A stretch of 64,000 nucleotides of DNA from Phellopilus nigrolimitatus (taxonomy: Eukaryota > Basidiomycota > Agaricomycetes > Hymenochaetales > Hymenochaetaceae). Below, in pieces: positions 53,894 through 64,000 of this stretch. A program made the position numbers and the translations under genes. The stretch's first letter is position 1; each line of letters opens with the position of its first letter. A model generated the notes under the pieces. It ran no database searches and was not told the origin of the DNA. It saw nothing but the letters and a program-made list of their open reading frames with translations. The stretch lies in contig JAJOHG010000014.1 of assembly GCA_021029095.1 (NCBI GenBank), positions 372,001 to 436,000 of the forward strand. The letters run 5' to 3'.

Positions 53894-56491
53894 TGTTGGT
53901 GATGAATGACGGGGGCACGGGGGACGATTGTATGTAGACTAAGTGTAACTCCATTCGAGAAATTTATAGCTCCGTAGCGTCGCCGAGTCTCGTCTCGGCA
54001 TACTACTCAGCTTTGCATCGGTGATGCTTCTCTGTAGGGAAGTTAATTTCCATAAGTCTAGATTTTCATTCCGAACTTGTTCAGAAGCCTCCGAAAAGGG
54101 TAAAAGAAGGCGCTCTACAGTAACGACGCTTTGAGATGCAGATCAGTAGTTGACGATTCGAAGATTAAAAAAAGTCATACAAATACCTCCTTACGTTCCG
54201 GGCCCGTAACCTCGTCATGGGAGCGGATTCATCAATCTATACAAAGCATTGATCCCATTCGAGAATCGCTCGGGTATCCTGACAGCCATAAACCCCGACA
54301 AATACAATACAACTCGACCATAGTTTAGAAGACTTACAACAGCGAATCATACTTTCGGAGAGTGTGTGAGAAGCTTATTCGTCGATAGACGTGCTCCTAG
54401 TGATTTCCGACCCGACAAGCATATGACAGCTGATCCTTTGGGAGAAGGCGCTTGTGAACGATACAATTCTCTGCTTAGTGCTTAAAATGCAAAGAAGCTG
54501 AAATTGTACGGCGTACCAATTGTCTTTAGAGTTACAAAATCCTACCAAGCTCGAAGTAGTTGCTGTGGAAAGAATGTATTTACAAACATGTTCCGTTGCA
54601 GTCGGTGACAGTTTTAGAAGCTCCAGAATTATGTGGTCCTGTCATGGAGACTGCGGAGAATTCAATGAATCTTGCCGCAGGCTTTCCAAAGAAGTGTCAA
54701 GACTGTAAAAGCTTATATGCAGTAGTGCGGTGTAAAACCTAAGTCGAAAAATGATTCGATCAGAATTTCCTTGGCCCATTGATAGAATTTTCCGCCAAAA
54801 ATTAGTATTGCTTCGCCATTTCCGCGCAGTTGTTTGATCCTCTATTCATCGATCGTGAGGAGTGTCGACGCCGTTCTCGTCATTTTGTCAGGTGTTGTGA
54901 TGAGTTTTGCTTGGTTGTGTTATGCCATGAACAGCGCAACAGACCTTGTACTCGCAAATTCTGATGCACGAATTCTCCGACGAGATAGGATCACCTATGA
55001 AATGCTGTAAGACACAGTCGCGAAGTCGTCTGGAGAAGCTGACTGATAGTGTCGACAGATGTCATTTGAATACGTTTCTTGAGTCATCAGGATGTCTATC
55101 GAGCTCTTCCTTGCTATTTTCGCTCACGATAAATCCTCCGTGTTAGACGGTCCATTTTTCTGTCACGGAGGAAGACACGGAAAACTTGATTTAGCATTTG
55201 CATCTAGTGAGAGTAAGCATCATCAACTTTGGTTTTTGGGAGAACTAGGAAGTCGTACTGAGCCATTTCCGTCGATCAGTTGCATGTATAAAACGGTTAC
55301 AACGTCAGCGGACTAGACTCGTCTCTTTGTAGCAACAGATCACTTCTTTGCCTGTCAGTCCCTTGACAAGTTTTATCAGCATCAGAAGATAGCATGTCAG
55401 CCAGACTCTAGTTCATGAGAAAGTATCGCCAGTGACTGAAGCTTATATACTCGTTGAAGCTCGATCCGGAGCCATGAAGAATCGAAAAAGAGGCCATTGT
55501 GTAGCTTCGGCAAGCTGCTTTAATCGTTGATGAAGTATCAGAATTGTGGTGTGAACGTAATTGTTAAGTTGCGATATAATTTTTTGCTGGTAAAGGGTCG
55601 TTCATTTCCTTTAGATATCACTGAGCATCCAGCAATTTGTTGCACCTACGATTGATGATCGCCAGTTCTGAAGAACATAGCTTGCCGTTATGGCGAACGG
55701 TAAACCCGTTGACGTAACGTAACGTCGTATCACTGCCACGTCCTTTCTCTTCTCTTTTCGTCTCGACTACAATTTTCAGGACTAAGCCCGTTTTTGGTTT
55801 GGAATTATGCTATATCTTTGACGCTTCACTTTTTCTCATCTGTCATATAAATCATTCGGGATCTTACGATCTGCAGTTTGACCCACTCGGACGTAGGAAC
55901 AATGTCTCCCAGGCGTTCTCACTGACGCCTCAAGACACTGATGCGTAGCTCCGAAAGTTCTATTGAATCCCAGAGGTGCGATCTTCCTGTGTCCGTCTTC
56001 AATCTTACGAGAATCTATGCATCCAGAATATTTTCGGAAACAAAGTTATGAAGTCTGGATACCGTTTGCCGTTTTGTCCGGAGGGAGGCTAACTTTGGAC
56101 GGTGACGTCGATGTTAAGAATCGAGTTTAAAATACAACTCAGAGAAGACATGACGGCCCGCGCTGAAAGGAGCCAGCCGACAGTACTCCTTTGTATTCTG
56201 GTTACAAAACGGGTATTCCTTTGGTATAAGTTTTGATGGTGATCGTGTGAGTACTAGCTCCTTGCGACTGCTTCTCAGGATATACTCAATGGAATATCAT
56301 TATCCTGGAACTATATCAAACTCAGTTTACACTTTAAAATCACCAGTGACACGGGTTGATTTGACATGAAACTATCCACAACATTCTTCTTCCCCAATGT
56401 CTTAGGCCGAAGTCTCGAAGCACGCGTATCTTGTGGGCGATCACATGGAGGAATGAAGCCACCGGCTTCTTCTCGGATATGACAGCCTGGT
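53894..56491. other. Long spacer without supportable gene
   Basis: 53894-53990 is the promoter region of copy G (minus strand). From there to 56491 only short frames without domains are seen, and no inverted repeat was noticed. Confidence 0.45.
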
Positions 56492-56497
56492 TATATA
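56492..56497 (+). promoter_or_regulatory. TATA box (TATATA)
   Basis: tatata 79 nt upstream of the hexosaminidase ATG. Confidence 0.45.
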
Positions 56498-56570
56498 CTG
56501 GGTCGTTTAAGGATCCAGCTATGCGGATTAACCGTACCTGCCCACCGGCATCTATTGACCACTGCTCACG

Positions 56571-58957
56571 ATGAACTTTCTATATGTTTTATCTTTTGTA
56601 ATGTCTATCTCAGTGAACGACGCTCTAGCTCTATGGCCTCGTCCCCGCTCCCTGGTATCAGGATCGTCCGCAATTAAGTTGACATCCGACTTCTCTATCA
56701 ATGCAACATTTCCTTCTGTCCCTGAAGATCTTACCGCCGCCATCTCGCGCACTCAATCGTACCTGCAGAACGATGAGCTTGAGCGCCTCGTCGTCGGACG
56801 TGGCGCCTCTGATGCCCCCACCGTCCAGGCTGCCCAGGAGCTGGAGCTTTTAACCGTATCCTTGACACCTAGCGGTGCTAATAATACTCCAGAGAGCATA
56901 ACAGAAGTGTCACAGAAAGCTCTGGGGGATCGCGATGAGAGTTACACTCTTTCCATCCCTTCAGACGGTTCTTCTGCGACTTTGTTGGCGAATTCGACAT
57001 TGGGTCTATTCAGAGGGCTAACGACGTTCACTCAGTTGTGGTACGAGCTTGAAGGCGAGAGTTATACGCTCCAAGCACCAATCGAAATCGTAGACTCTCC
57101 TGCGTTTGTGAGTGGTTTATATCTCCCCTAACTGTTCAATCGCATACGTGCTGACTTATCGATGAAAGCCATACCGCGGTTTTATGTTAGACACGGCGCG
57201 GAACTTGTGAGAGCATTGACGTATATTCAGTTTATTTGCCTGATATCAGAAATACACATAGCTTCCCTGTCTTTGACATCAAGCAGACTCTGGACGCGAT
57301 GAGCTGGGTCAAGGTCTGCTCGCGTCTTCATATTTAGCAGATTTTTGAATAACCGCCTTGTCTTTTCTTCAGATCAATACCTTCCACTGGCATGTCACAG
57401 ACAGCCAGAGCTTCCCAATCCAGGTCCCCGGTTTCATGGAACTCTCACAGGCGGGGGCGTACTCAAACAACTCCGTCTACTCACTCGCGGATGTACAGGA
57501 CATAGTAAGCTATGCCGGCGAAGTGAGAGTAGCGTGCCTTTTATTTATTTATTTGTGCTAACATCGGTGTCCGGTTTTAGAGAGGAATTGATGTCCTTAT
57601 GGTTCGCCGCCGATGCACTATAATAGCGCGCAGTTTTTAATTTGGCTAATGACTTCTGCTTTTCATATAAAGGAGATCGACACTCCAGGACACTCTTCGA
57701 TTATTGGCAGGTCTCACCCGGAGCACATCGCTTGTTTCGAGGAATCGCCATGGGCGACTTACGCAGGCGGTACGTTGACGGCAAAACTTTTGCTTTCTGG
57801 CCCACTCTATATTAACCGCACATAGAGCCCCCCGCCGGACAATTGCGTCTCGCATCCTCGTCGACAACGAACTTCACTGCGTCTCTCCTCGCTGCCGTCG
57901 CAAATTTGCTCCCGTCCTCGCTTTTCAGCACTGGCGGCGACGAAGTCAACATTCCATGCTATGATGATGATCCACAGACACAGGCGGAGCTTAACGCTAC
58001 TGGGCGAACGCTTGAGCAGGCGCTTAACGTGTTTACGCAGGCGACACATAGTGCGCTTAGGAATCTAGGGAAGACACCTGTTGTCTGGGAAGGTGGGCCG
58101 TATTAGAAACCACTTCTGATACAGTCGATTCAAGCTTTACTTGCTCAGAGATGGTTCTTGATCACAATATAACTCTGGGAAACGACACAGTAGTAATGTG
58201 AATCGCTTTGTCTCCTTATCTAAGTCAAGATATGTTTCTGCTAAGCCAACTATCCTTGTTCGTAGGGTATGGATATCATCGCAAGATGCAGCAGCTGTCG
58301 CAGCAAAAGGATTCCGGATCGTCCAAGGACCGTCGGACTACTTCTACCTTGTAAGTCTTGTGTATAACATGTCTGTTTTGGCTGAATATGCTCAGGATTG
58401 TGGTGCCGGAGGATGGCTGGGAAATGATGTTCAAAAGTCCGTGAAGAACTTAAGCCCATAGCCGATTTTCTGATTGGATTACGTTTTAAATTAGCATTGG
58501 CTGTGATCCCTTCAAAACGTGGCAAAAAGTGGGTTCAGTATACCGGCTCAATCAAATAGCTTATTCTATCAAAATCATGCTAGGCCTACTCATTTGACCC
58601 TTACAATAACCTAACGGCGGAGCAATACAGCCTTGTTTTGGGTGGTATGTTCTACTACACGATTCCAAAAAACAAGTGTATTCAAAATTATTAAACCGTA
58701 CCACAGGGCAGCAGCTTCTCTGGACCGAGCAATCTGGGCCTCAAAACCTCGATCCTATTGCGTGGCCCCGAGCCGCTGCGTCCGCTGAAGTCTTCTGGAC
58801 GGGCGGTAGCGTCGCGAGTGGTAGCCTGAACATATCAGAGGCGCTTCCGCGCTTGCACGCGATGCGCTTCCGCATGGTCCAGCGCGGAGTGCGTGCGATT
58901 CCGCTGCAACCAGAATGGTGTGCATTAAGACCCGGAGCTTGCGACGCGGATGCATAG
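56571..58957 (+). CDS. Secreted beta-N-acetylhexosaminidase, GH20
   Basis: Removes terminal N-acetylglucosamine from chitin oligomers. Signal peptide MNFLYVLSFVMSISVNDALA, then the GH20 N-terminal domain (LWPRPRSLVSGSSAIKL ... LFRGLTTFTQLWYEL). The catalytic barrel is spread over many small exons: PYRGFMLDTARN, FPVFDIKQTLDAMSWVK, INTFHWHVTDSQSFPI, RGIDVLM, EIDTPGHSSIIGRSHPEH and FSTGGDEVNIPCYDDD, with the Asp-Glu catalytic pair in GGDEVN. Then come VWEE, VWISSQDAAAVAAKGFRI, DCGAGGWLG and LLWTEQSGPQNLDPIAWPRA, ending RMVQRGVRAIPLQPEWC. All junctions examined keep the frame open. Length is about 550 aa, normal for fungal enzymes. Several N-glycosylation sites (NAT, NST, NNS, NFT) fit secretion. 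Confidence 0.92.
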
Positions 58958-59514
58958 AAAGTGATATGGTGTTTTCTTCTGGGCTCAAGGAATCTTGGAT
59001 ACGCAACACATGCATTTGTTGCCCTTTTATAGATTGTTGGATGGCTCTGTGCCAGTGCTCTTCGATCAGAAACATAATTATCGTAGGCTAGCGTCTAAAA
59101 TCTGGCGCTGATTATGAAGACTGTCTGCAATATACGCCAATGTCTTGTCTAAGCTAGGCGGCTCACTTTTTACGATGAGGCAGGCAGATATATCTCTTCA
59201 ATCTCATGCGACCGAGAATCCAGCTTTTTACTTGTCGTCAATGGAGTCTGGACGGTCTGAATCGATTTTGAAGTTGCATTCCTGCGAAGAGGCGCACGTG
59301 ATTGATTCTCACGCCCACAACTCGAAACGCGTCGTCTGCAATTCTGATGAATCCCAACTGCACCACTTTCTCTTGCTTTCAACCGTCGTCAAATTCCGCG
59401 CGAGTCTGTGGAAAAGATGGGGGATGATGAGCATCCAACGTTCTTTCGTATGGGAATTTTTGCCTTAAATGTTGATAATGCGCTCAATCATCGGCCGCCA
59501 CAGACTCCGAGGCC
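58958..59514. other. Intergenic region
   Basis: 3' flank of the hexosaminidase and promoter of the V-ATPase gene. No gene seen. Confidence 0.55.
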
Positions 59515-62500
59515 ATGAGCCTCGTGCAACTCATCATACCAACGGAAGTCGCCCACGACGCTGTTTATGAGCTCGGCGAGCTCGGAAACGTCCAGTTCAA
59601 AGATGTATGTTGGATCATTTTCCTATTATAACTATTGCTAACAAGTAAACAGCTTAACCCAGACGTTAATCCCTTCCAACGTTCATATGTCGCCGAGATA
59701 CGACGCATCGACGAGATGGCCAGACGGGTCCGTTTCTTTGCGGCGCAAACAGAGAAGGAGAAGGATCCCATACGTGTCAGGCCTTTGTACGAGTCGGCGT
59801 TGATGATGATCACGGTCGGTCCGCGCGGCCCTCAGACAATCGACGAGCTCGACGTTCAGCTCGCAGAGCATGAGAAGAGACTAGTGCAAATGAACGACAG
59901 CTACCAGACGTTGAGCGACCGCCTGAGGGAGCTCATTGAAGCGAGACATGTTCTTCGCGAGACTGCTGTTTTCTTCCAGAAGGTGCGTATCGACAGTCTC
60001 GGTTTGTGGCGTAGAGCGCGTTCACCGACATGCTACCAGGCTGAGGGACACCAGAGCGAAATTCGAACGTCATTCGATGATAGCGCTGCACCTTTGCTTC
60101 AGCATGATGATACTGAGAATCAGTTCTCAGCGAGCCAATTTTTGTCTGGAGGCTTCGACTTGGAGTGCGTTTTTCTGATGAACGTTTCTGTCGATTATAC
60201 TCATCTTTCCACAGATTTGTTTCCGGAACAATTGAGCGCTCTCGTATGCCTACGTTCGAGCGCGTATTATGGCGTGTACTGAGAGGAAACTTGTACATGA
60301 ACCACACCGACATCGAGGAGCCGTTCATCAACCCTGCTACTGGTGAGGAGACACGTAAAAATGTGTTCATCATCTTCGCGCACGGAGAGGCATTGCTCGC
60401 GAAGATTCGCAAGGTTGCGGAGTCAATGGGTGCGACGCTTTATCCTATCGATGCAAACGCGGACAAGCGTACGGACGCTCTGCGTGATGTAAACACGCGT
60501 CTCGAAGACCTTTCGACTGCGCTATACAACACAGGCCACAACAGGCGTATGGAACTGAATGCGCTTGGTGACAACTTAACAAAGTGGCAAGATGTAGTGC
60601 GCAAAGAGAAGTTGATTTACGAGACGCTGAACTTGTTCAACTACGATGTGAGGCGTAAGACGCTACTTGCAGAGGGCTGGGTTCCGACGAGGGACATCGT
60701 AAATATCCAACTTGCTTTGAGGCACGCAACAGTACGTCTTTGTGCTCAGATTTGTAACGTGTTGACTCAACTTCTTTACAGGAGGAGTCTGGCACTAATG
60801 TCCCACCGATTTTGCACGAGCTCCGCACGAATAAGAAGCCTCCGACTTTTGTCCGCACAAACAAGTTCACGGAAGGCTTCCAAGCTATCATGGATAGCTA
60901 CGGTATTGCGACATATCAGGAGGTCAATCCAGGTCTGTTTGCGGTCATCACATTCCCATTCCTGTTTGCTGTCATGTTTGGCGACATTGGTCACGGATCG
61001 ATCCTCTTCATCGCTGCTCTCGCTATGATTGCGTCGGAGAGGAGGCTCAAGCATGCTGACCTCGGAGAAGTAAGCCGTTTTTGATTTTGTCACCTATACG
61101 GCTCTGATTCTTTTCTTTCCTTTTTTCTTGCAGATTATGGGTACATTCTATTAGTGAGTCGCATTTCGCCCTATTTTCTACCTTTTTTTTGATTCCTCTT
61201 CAGCGGTCGTTACATCATTCTTTTGATGGGCATCTTCTCCATTTATACTGGATTGATGTACAATGACATCTTCTCAAAGTCATTGCACCTCTGGCATTCC
61301 GGTTGGGATTGGCCCGAGTCTGAGGGCAATGAATCTACGGAAGCAGTCTCCAATGCACACGTCTATCCATTTGGTCTCGATCCGGCATGGCACGGTGCGG
61401 ACAATGCACTTATCTTTACCAACTCTTACAAGATGAAGATGTCGATCGTTTTGGGTGTCATTCATGTATGTGCTTTTCCGTTCTCCGCTGAGAACTAATC
61501 GCATTGAACAGTTTTTGTAAAGATGACATTTGCCCTCTGCTTGCAACTCCCCAACCATTTGCGCTTCAAAAGGGTATTCGATATCTACAGTAACTTTGTC
61601 CCACAAATGATTTTCCTTCAGTCGATCTTTGGCTATCTTGTTATCTGCATCCTTTACAAATGGAGCGTCGATTGGTCGCAGGCTCCGATTCAGCCGCCGT
61701 CTCTGCTGAATATGATCATTGGCATGTTCCTATCGCCAGGTACCATTGAGTCCGACTCTCAGCTGTACCCTGGGCAAGGGATGGTTCAAGTCGTACTTCT
61801 GGGCTTGGCCGGTATTTGCGTACCATGGCTGCTGATTTTGAAGCCATACGTGGAGTGGCAGGAGATGAACAAGATTCACAAACAGGGGTACGTTGGACTG
61901 AACCACGGGGAGGATGGACCTAGGATGAGTGGTGACTTGGAAGGCGAAGAAGAGGGTAATGGGCGTGTTATCGCAGAGGCCATGGACGAGGATGTTGTAT
62001 GTGCTGTTTCGGAATGATCGATTTCTCCCACTAAACACTCCATTCATATTCTTTTCTTCTTGACAGGAGCAACACGACTTCAGCGAGGTGGTGGTGCACC
62101 AGGTTATCCACACGATTGAGTTCTGTCTTGGATGCATTTCGCACACGGCGTCGTATCTGCGTCTGTGGGCTTTGTCCCTTGCACATGCGCAGCTGTCGGA
62201 GGTCTTGTGGTCGATGACTGTCGGGATCGCACTTGGATGGAGCGGGATCTTTGGGACGATTGGGCTTGTCGTGATCAGCCTCGTGTGGTTCACGTTGACG
62301 ATTTTCATCCTGTGTGTGATGGAGGTAGGCGAACTTCTCTCACACCTCATGCCCGAAGCAGCTCGCTTAATGAACGGCGTTGTAGGGCCTGTCTGCATTC
62401 TTGCATGCGCTGCGTTTGCACTGGGTTGAAGCAAACAGCAAGCACTACGAAGCAGGCGGATATGTATGTATTCTCTTTCTTTCTTTCAGGTTAGGAGCGA

Positions 62501-62576
62501 CCCATGACCGATACTGATTGTTGTGTCTGCCACGTTACAGCCCTTCAATCCGCTGAAGTTCTCAGAGGTGGAGTGA
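59515..62576 (+). CDS. V-type proton ATPase subunit a (Vph1/Stv1)
   Basis: Largest Vo subunit, forming the proton half-channels in vacuolar/Golgi membranes. Starts [24 protein letters not shown], then [19 protein letters not shown], and the cytosolic N-terminal domain ([57 protein letters not shown]). The membrane domain follows: [76 protein letters not shown] and [20 protein letters not shown], carrying the essential buried arginine. The end is spliced in two tiny exons ([20 protein letters not shown], then [11 protein letters not shown]). At least ten exons, about 830 aa; complete. The first intron is 59605-59652 (48 nt). Confidence 0.95.
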
Positions 62577-63405
62577 CAAGAACGCTAGGGTAGCTCGTTC
62601 GAGTTCTGTGTAGACAGAGAGCGTCTTCGTTACATGTGCAAATGCAAAGGTTCGTTTGTTGTCGACAGCGACAGCATTGCCGAAGAGCGTGTCGGCAATT
62701 TGAGTCGTGCGGGGGACTCGCTATCTACCCCGCATTTATAGCGAGAACAGGTACGAGGCTGTCCAAAACGTTTCCGGTAGCCTGATGAGATCTGCTGGCA
62801 ACAACACCCGCTTCGGTGGCGCAATGCGTTTGGGGCATGAGGGCTTATCGTCCGTCCACTTCGTTGATTAACGCAAATCGACTTCGGTGAAGACAGGCGG
62901 CACCGGGTCGACAAGGTCATGTATCTACTGACCTTATTCAGTTGTTAAGTCTCAAGACCTCGAAGTGTGCGTGGTAACCGGAGAGTGCTGCATCAGCCAC
63001 AGCATCCCGAAAGGGGGTCAATTTGGAACTCCGCTGTTACAGATGGCGTTATATAAACAAGACACCGCCTGGAAAATTTGACCCCACTTTTCACTTTCGC
63101 CCTTGTTAGACGGTCAGTCCCGCCCTCCCGCCGCCGCCGCCGCCCCCGACGTCGTGCTCGTTGTTCTGAACAGCACTGACGATTGATTTGATCCTTCAGG
63201 CTTCGGCCTTTTAGACCGCTTTAAAGTGTCACTTTGTTTCTTGTCTTTGCAGCAAGCTTTACAGACGACATAGACTAAAGTACCTCGTCTACCCTATCTT
63301 CCTCTAAAGGTGCGTGGCCGTCATCGAATTTTTTGTCGACAACGTGGTTACTGACATGCGTTTCTCGCCTGGCGATTATCATCCATCGATTTTCAGATAC
63401 TCGAA
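62577..63405. other. eEF3 promoter and 5' UTR region
   Basis: Contains tatataaac at 63050, a pyrimidine-rich stretch with (ccg)n at about 63120-63150, and a probable 5'-UTR intron with donor ggtgcgtgg at 63309 and acceptor gattttcag ending at about 63396, just before the ATG at 63406. This arrangement is typical of a highly expressed translation gene. Confidence 0.6.
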
Positions 63406-64000
63406 ATGCCCGCTGCGACGTCTGTTGCCACTCCTGCTTCCATACCTTCTCCCACTGACCTCAAAGCCGCCATGGCCTCCGACAGCAAAATCGACGTTGC
63501 CTCCCTTTTTGTCTCCGACAAGGCCGCTCGCGATGCTGCGGCAGCCTCGCTCGTTGCGCTTGCCCAAAAAGAAGGCCCCTCGGCTTTTGTCTCCACCGGC
63601 TTCAACGCTGCAGCCATCAAGGCTCTCGCCGACAAAAAGAGCCCTGCCGCTCGTGAGGGAGCGGCGAGCGCTGTTCTTGCCGTCGTGTCTCAGGGTGCAG
63701 TCAAGGCTCTCGAACCGACCTTCGTCGACTCGGGCCTCTACGCTGCGCTCATCGAGGCTTTCGCTGACAAGATGCCTGCCGTCCGGACGGTGGCCGTCGA
63801 TGCGGTGAAGTCATACGTCGCTTCTGTGAACCCCTGGGCGTGCGAGCTCGTACTGCCTGCCCTTCTCCACGAGATCAAAACCGCCGGCAAGTGGCAGATC
63901 AAGACCGGCTCGCTGATCGTTCTCAACCAGCTCGTCGTCAGCGCCCCGACCCAGACTGCCAAGCTCATGCCAGAAATCGTCCCTGTCCTCTCCGATGCGA
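63406..64000 (+). CDS. Translation elongation factor 3 (eEF3), N-terminal part
   Basis: Fungal-specific ABC-F ATPase that helps release deacylated tRNA from the ribosomal E site. Only the first 198 codons are in the window; the frame is open at the edge. MPAATSVATPASIPSPTDLK is followed by SLFVSDKAARDAAAASLVAL and HEAT-repeat sequence: REGAASAVLAVVSQGAVKAL, EPTFVDSGLYAALIEAFADK, MPAVRTVAVDAVKSYVASV, WACELVLPALLHEIKTAGKW, QIKTGSLIVLNQLV. Codon use is strongly C-ending (GCC, AAG, CTC), as expected for a highly expressed gene. Confidence 0.93.
   Translation, partial: MPAATSVATPASIPSPTDLKAAMASDSKIDVASLFVSDKAARDAAAASLVALAQKEGPSAFVSTGFNAAAIKALADKKSPAAREGAASAVLAVVSQGAVKALEPTFVDSGLYAALIEAFADKMPAVRTVAVDAVKSYVASVNPWACELVLPALLHEIKTAGKWQIKTGSLIVLNQLVVSAPTQTAKLMPEIVPVLSDA

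Noticed and set aside
54520..54742. Cys-rich short frames (HGDCGEF, CRRLSKE; another with KKCQDCKSLY)
   Set aside because: No ordered Cys spacing, no splice structure and no similarity to the Zn2Cys6 family.
1..64000. CRISPR arrays, tRNA or rRNA genes
   Set aside because: No regularly spaced repeats and no recognisable tRNA or rRNA sequence noticed; the window is eukaryotic.

Overview
The window looks like nuclear DNA of a filamentous basidiomycete, most likely an Agaricomycete. Genes on both strands are cut by many 50-65 bp GT-AG introns, and the core genes are fungal: cleavage/polyadenylation factor Pfs2, an Ariadne-type RBR ubiquitin ligase, the V-ATPase a subunit, elongation factor eEF3, a GH20 hexosaminidase, a thaumatin-like protein and a Zn2Cys6 transcription factor with a fungal-specific regulatory domain. 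Exon structures were inferred by eye from splice signals and reading-frame continuity; CDS coordinates span introns.

Layout. 1-8.5 kb is largely relics: an Argonaute PIWI fragment, a truncated copy of the 5' half of pfs2, a fragment of the complex I 51 kDa subunit gene, and decayed copies of a small Zn2Cys6 gene. They surround two genes that look intact, a 152-aa orphan (2112) and a 431-aa protein with a C-terminal Zn2Cys6 motif (5739-7316). 8.8-30.5 kb is mostly ordinary: pfs2, the RBR ligase, an NAD-dependent epimerase-like protein, a hAT-like MITE, a frameshifted F-box gene, a Zn2Cys6/Fungal_trans regulator, a multispan membrane protein, a 484-aa orphan, a thaumatin-like protein and a single-span membrane protein.

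30-46 kb is an amplified, rearranged accessory region. A cassette made of the 3' end of the single-span membrane protein gene converging on a small Zn2Cys6 gene recurs about six times in both orientations. It is mixed with ZZ zinc-finger fragments, a Yta7/ATAD2-type AAA pseudogene and at least five inverted-repeat (MITE-like or foldback) elements, some nested. 46-64 kb returns to ordinary genes: a zinc alcohol dehydrogenase, a senescence/spartin-domain protein, a further divergent small Zn2Cys6 gene (53.2-53.9 kb), a secreted hexosaminidase, V-ATPase subunit a, and the start of eEF3.

The most interesting system is the family of small (about 175-205 aa) proteins carrying an exactly spaced Zn2Cys6 cluster (C-x2-C-x6-C-x10-C-x2-C-x6/7-C). 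A phase-0 intron always falls immediately before the third cysteine. Four copies look intact and five are broken. The larger 5.7-kb gene shares the intron position and has the cluster at its extreme C-terminus, so a common origin is likely. The family lacks the Fungal_trans regulatory domain of ordinary fungal Zn2Cys6 factors, a canonical example of which lies in the same window at 17.9 kb.
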